From Chrysoperla carnea (lineage: Eukaryota > Arthropoda > Insecta > Neuroptera > Chrysopidae), in assembly GCF_905475395.1 (NCBI RefSeq), contig NC_058339.1, positions 75,668,520 through 75,732,519 of the forward strand: DNA of 64,000 bases. Reading direction: 5' to 3'. The translations under genes and the position numbers were made by a program. Shown piece by piece: positions 61,370 to 64,000 of the stretch; position 1 is the first letter of the stretch, and every line of letters starts with the position of its first letter. The notes under the pieces were generated by a model. It worked only from the letters and a program-made list of their open reading frames with translations. It was not told the origin of the DNA and did not search any database.

Positions 61370-61826
61370 ATATTTCTTCTCCAAATTGGTGTTAAAGATT
61401 CGTCCTAACCAATAAACATAAAGATATGTTGAAAATTTCGATTTCGAGAATCGAACCCATTACAATTATAACTTCCTATAGTGGAAAGTTAAAACACATT
61501 CTTGGTAAAAGTTGTTAAAATTGGTAGAATTAATACAAAATTTTGGATTCCATTACCTGCCTATAAAATCAGATAATATTGAATATTGTATAAAACTTGT
61601 CATTGCGATCATTTTACAGTTACAAAGTGCTGTGAATTCATCAAGAATTTATCCTTAATCATGTAATCATTCATAGTCGCCCTTTACAATATCGCCCATT
61701 TTATTTTAATCCTGAATTTATGTTGAGTGCTCTGTTTTATTTTTCCCCACGTGGTATTTTGAAGTATACATCGTAAACAAAAAAAAATTGGGGTTAGGTA
61801 TTTTCACATGCTGTAAATTTTAAAAA

Positions 61827-62336
61827 ATGTCTGTATTAAAATTTGAGGACGTGTTGAAAAGTTCTAATGAAAATAAAATAGAAAATAATTCAATCAAAAC
61901 AGATAAAAAAGTTAAGCCAAAAGTTGAAAAACTTGAAATTCCTAAAGGTAAACCAAAATCAGGACGAATATGGAAAAATCAAAAAACAAGGTAACATTAG
62001 ATACAAATTTAATAAAATTGAATTATTACTGTAAGTTTTAAATTTTCTAGATTTAAGGCAAATATCAAATCAAAAGGTTTAAAAAAACCATACGAGAAAA
62101 AAGAAAAATTACGTGAAGAATTAAAACGAGCCAAAGAAGCATCACGTGCGGTATTAGAACGGCGTAAACAAGAAAAAGAAGCTAAACGTTTACGAACGGA
62201 AGAAAATAAAAAACGTCAAGAGGAAAATCGTAAACGTAGTGAAATTGTTCAAGTGATTAAAAATACAGCCAAATTAAAGAAAATGAAGAAGAAACATCTT
62301 AGATTTATTGAAAAGCGTGATACTACAAATATGTAA
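61827..62336 (+). CDS. CCDC86/Cgr1-family nucleolar protein
   Basis: The two exons 61827-61990 and 62051-62336 join AG/A in phase 2 (donor AAG/GTAACA, acceptor TTTTCTAG) to give 149 residues. The conserved Cgr1 core starts PKSGRIWKNQKTRF (43 onward). It continues through a long Lys/Arg/Glu-rich single helix and ends with VIKNTAKLKKMKKKHLR and IEKRDT, the family's most conserved block. Yeast Cgr1 is a nucleolar protein needed for rRNA processing and 60S subunit maturation; human CCDC86 is a longer nucleolar and perichromosomal protein. The insect version is short at the N-terminus. The start ATG is the first in frame and follows AAAAA, a good context. Confidence 0.88.
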
Positions 62337-62837
62337 TATAAATTTTCTTTTATTAAAAAATGTAAATTATATATAATGTATATTTTGTGATGGTCAATTT
62401 GACCCTCTTTTTATTTTTAAGGATATTTTATTTATTCTCAATTTTTAACAGTCAAGTCGAATTATTATTCTTAGAAATGTTTTTTTTTATTTCTTTTTTA
62501 ATTGGGTGGATGTTGGCAGATATTATGCGTTCAGGTTCGGCAAATGAACAAATTATGGCTAAAAGAAAGCCACAAATTACCAGCATTTTATATCAAGAAA
62601 TTGTCGCCAGTCGTCTAAGGGTTTACGATTTCGCAAAATTTAAAAATGTAACTTTGAGAAACACGCTTTTCAAGTTTTTATTCTAGTCTGGATATTTAAT
62701 TATTGTAATTTAGACTAAAAATTTTTACTACATACTTTTGAATATGTTCGTTATTTTCTAAAATAACGTAATGCGACTAAATATAGTCACACGATGACGA
62801 TAAAATTATATTTCGATTATTACCACCAATTTTCTAT

Positions 62838-63518
62838 ACAGGGTGATTTTTTAGGTTGACATATGCTTGAAACTCGATAAATAAATTTAATCGAGGAAAA
62901 TGTTTCAAACAAAAAATGTTAGTTTGAAAGGCACACATCTGATAACGGCATCGAATTATATCTAGTTTTCAGGTTCAATTAAAATCTCATTTTGATTCAT
63001 AACTGACAAACATTAGATGAACATTTTAAATTCGAAAGTTGTTCTTTATAAATACGCAAACATTTTTTGTTTGAAACATTTGTAAATTGTAATCCGAATA
63101 GTTGAGACAATAATTGATAGCAAAAATCTACTTTTTTGTGCGTTTGTTTATTCAATTTGGACAAAAATTGTCTTTGTAGAAAAATAAACCACTTATTGGA
63201 AATTTTTTTTCGAATAGTACCTAGATTTCGGAGAAATAATTATACCAAATAACAACTTTGATACGAAAAAACAATTTTGGATAACACTTTTCAGTCCGCT
63301 TTTTGCCTAAACTGTACGGTTTGCGGAAACATGTTTTGAAAAAAGAAAAGTTACATTATCAATAACAACTTTCTAATTTAAAATCTTCATCTATCGATTA
63401 CCAGTTATTTAATATCTGCATAAGATGTGCGACTACACCTTCAACATTTTTTAAGCATTTTCATCGATATAAAACTTATTTGTCGAGTTTCAAACATGAG
63501 GCAATTTAAAAAAGCTAG
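62838..63518 (+). mobile_element. foldback MITE family F1, copy 3
   Basis: It starts ACAGGGTGATTTTTTAGGTT and follows copy 2 throughout (TGACATATGCTTGAAACTCG, AAAGTTGTTCTTTATAAATA, CCTAAACTGTACGGTTTGCG). It ends with AATTTAAAAAAGCTAGCC about 12 bases short of the DNAAF3-like stop codon, so it may form part of that gene's 3' UTR. Confidence 0.8.
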
Positions 63519-63529
63519 CCTTTATATTT

Positions 63530-64000
63530 TTAAAATATTTTTCGAAATTTTGCATACGCATCTTTAAAAGGATCAAATTCCTTTAACGGAACTAATCCAA
63601 TTAAATTTTTTAAGGCAATTAATTCCCCATATTCTCGAATACTATCTGTTTTTAATTGTATCATAAATTTTTGTGTTTCAAATAAAATTTTCGCATGTTT
63701 CTGACCAGTTGCCAACAAATCTTTTTCAACACGATGCAATTGATCATTCCCAAAAACCATTAGATCAAAATAATTTGAATATTTTTTAGAGAGATTTGGT
63801 AGATTGGACATTGATAAAAATGTCACTGTAAAATGGTTTTTAGGCATCAAAGGGGTTGCATCGATAGGATCATATTTTTTTGCATCAAAATCTTTATATA
63901 AATCGGTTCTTAGATCCTTCGAGTATGTGTTATAATCACATGGTTTATCGTAAATAATTTGATGGAACATTTGGAACAAATTATATTCCGTGATATCAGT
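63530..64000 (-). CDS. DNAAF3-like dynein axonemal assembly factor, C-terminal part (runs off window)
   Basis: The reading frame is open from the window edge at 64000 to TAA at 63532-63530, so this is the 3' end of a longer gene; the start is not in the window. From the edge it reads TDITEYNLFQMFHQIIYDKP, then TPLMPKNHFTVTFLSMSNLP, then KKYSNYFDLMVFGNDQLHRV, then KILFETQKFMIQLK. That order fits the C-terminal domain of DNAAF3 (DUF4471): an HF-V-FL strand, an FD-L---N strand, and a -V-ET-KF--- strand. DNAAF3 acts in the cytoplasm to preassemble axonemal dynein arms, in insects mainly for sperm and sensory cilia. Recognition is from memory of the family, and divergence is high. The end lies close to a foldback MITE. 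Confidence 0.7.
   Translation of the reverse strand, partial: TDITEYNLFQMFHQIIYDKPCDYNTYSKDLRTDLYKDFDAKKYDPIDATPLMPKNHFTVTFLSMSNLPNLSKKYSNYFDLMVFGNDQLHRVEKDLLATGQKHAKILFETQKFMIQLKTDSIREYGELIALKNLIGLVPLKEFDPFKDAYAKFRKIF

Larger units (their letters stand above)
60814..61826. other. intergenic stretch between the 155-residue gene and CCDC86
   Basis: It holds the first gene's poly(A) signal, the two-copy 146-bp repeat and a CA microsatellite. The CCDC86 promoter must lie in the last few hundred bases, but no core motif stands out. Confidence 0.6.

Noticed and set aside
62387..62686. 99-codon open frame on the plus strand after CCDC86
   Set aside because: Its hydrophobic start is built from T-rich sequence, it has no recognisable family, no supporting context and an ordinary AT-rich composition. 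A gene cannot be excluded but is not supported.

Overview
This is nuclear DNA from an animal, most likely an insect (order not determined). It is very AT-rich, has long introns, and carries many small non-autonomous transposons. The main gene is a clear orthologue of Drosophila milton (TRAK family). No bacterial operons, ribosome-binding sites, CRISPR arrays or intact structural RNA genes were seen.

Layout: positions 1-27,700 hold no gene I can support. They contain transposon remains: two decayed DDE transposase fragments, a hAT-type MITE with an 8-bp target duplication, foldback MITEs, a tRNA-derived SINE with a 14-bp target duplication, TTAA-flanked MITEs, and a 5-kb DIRS-like tyrosine-recombinase retrotransposon (about 14,399-19,473, coding on the minus strand, inactivated). 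Positions 27,764-54,880 (+) hold milton. It has eight common coding exons and two alternative first coding exons (27,764-28,280 and 42,232-42,373). Both first exons end in phase 1 and both join exon 2 in frame, giving predicted proteins of 1,093 and 968 residues. Its 15.5-kb first intron holds further repeats.

Downstream of about 5 kb of gene-free sequence come a three-exon gene for an unrecognised 155-residue protein (59,902-60,813, +), a two-exon CCDC86/Cgr1-family gene (61,827-62,336, +), and the C-terminal part of a DNAAF3-like gene on the minus strand (63,530 to beyond 64,000). The last two converge tail to tail, with a foldback MITE between their ends. The genes do not form a pathway: milton is a mitochondrial transport adaptor, CCDC86/Cgr1 acts in the nucleolus, and DNAAF3 assists axonemal dynein assembly.

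The best-supported new points are the two phase-matched milton first exons, the DIRS element with an internal copy of its own circle junction, the SINE with intact target duplication, and the nested insertions that give a relative order of transposon activity. Exon joins were worked out by hand from splice sites, phase and recalled family sequence; no search was run.
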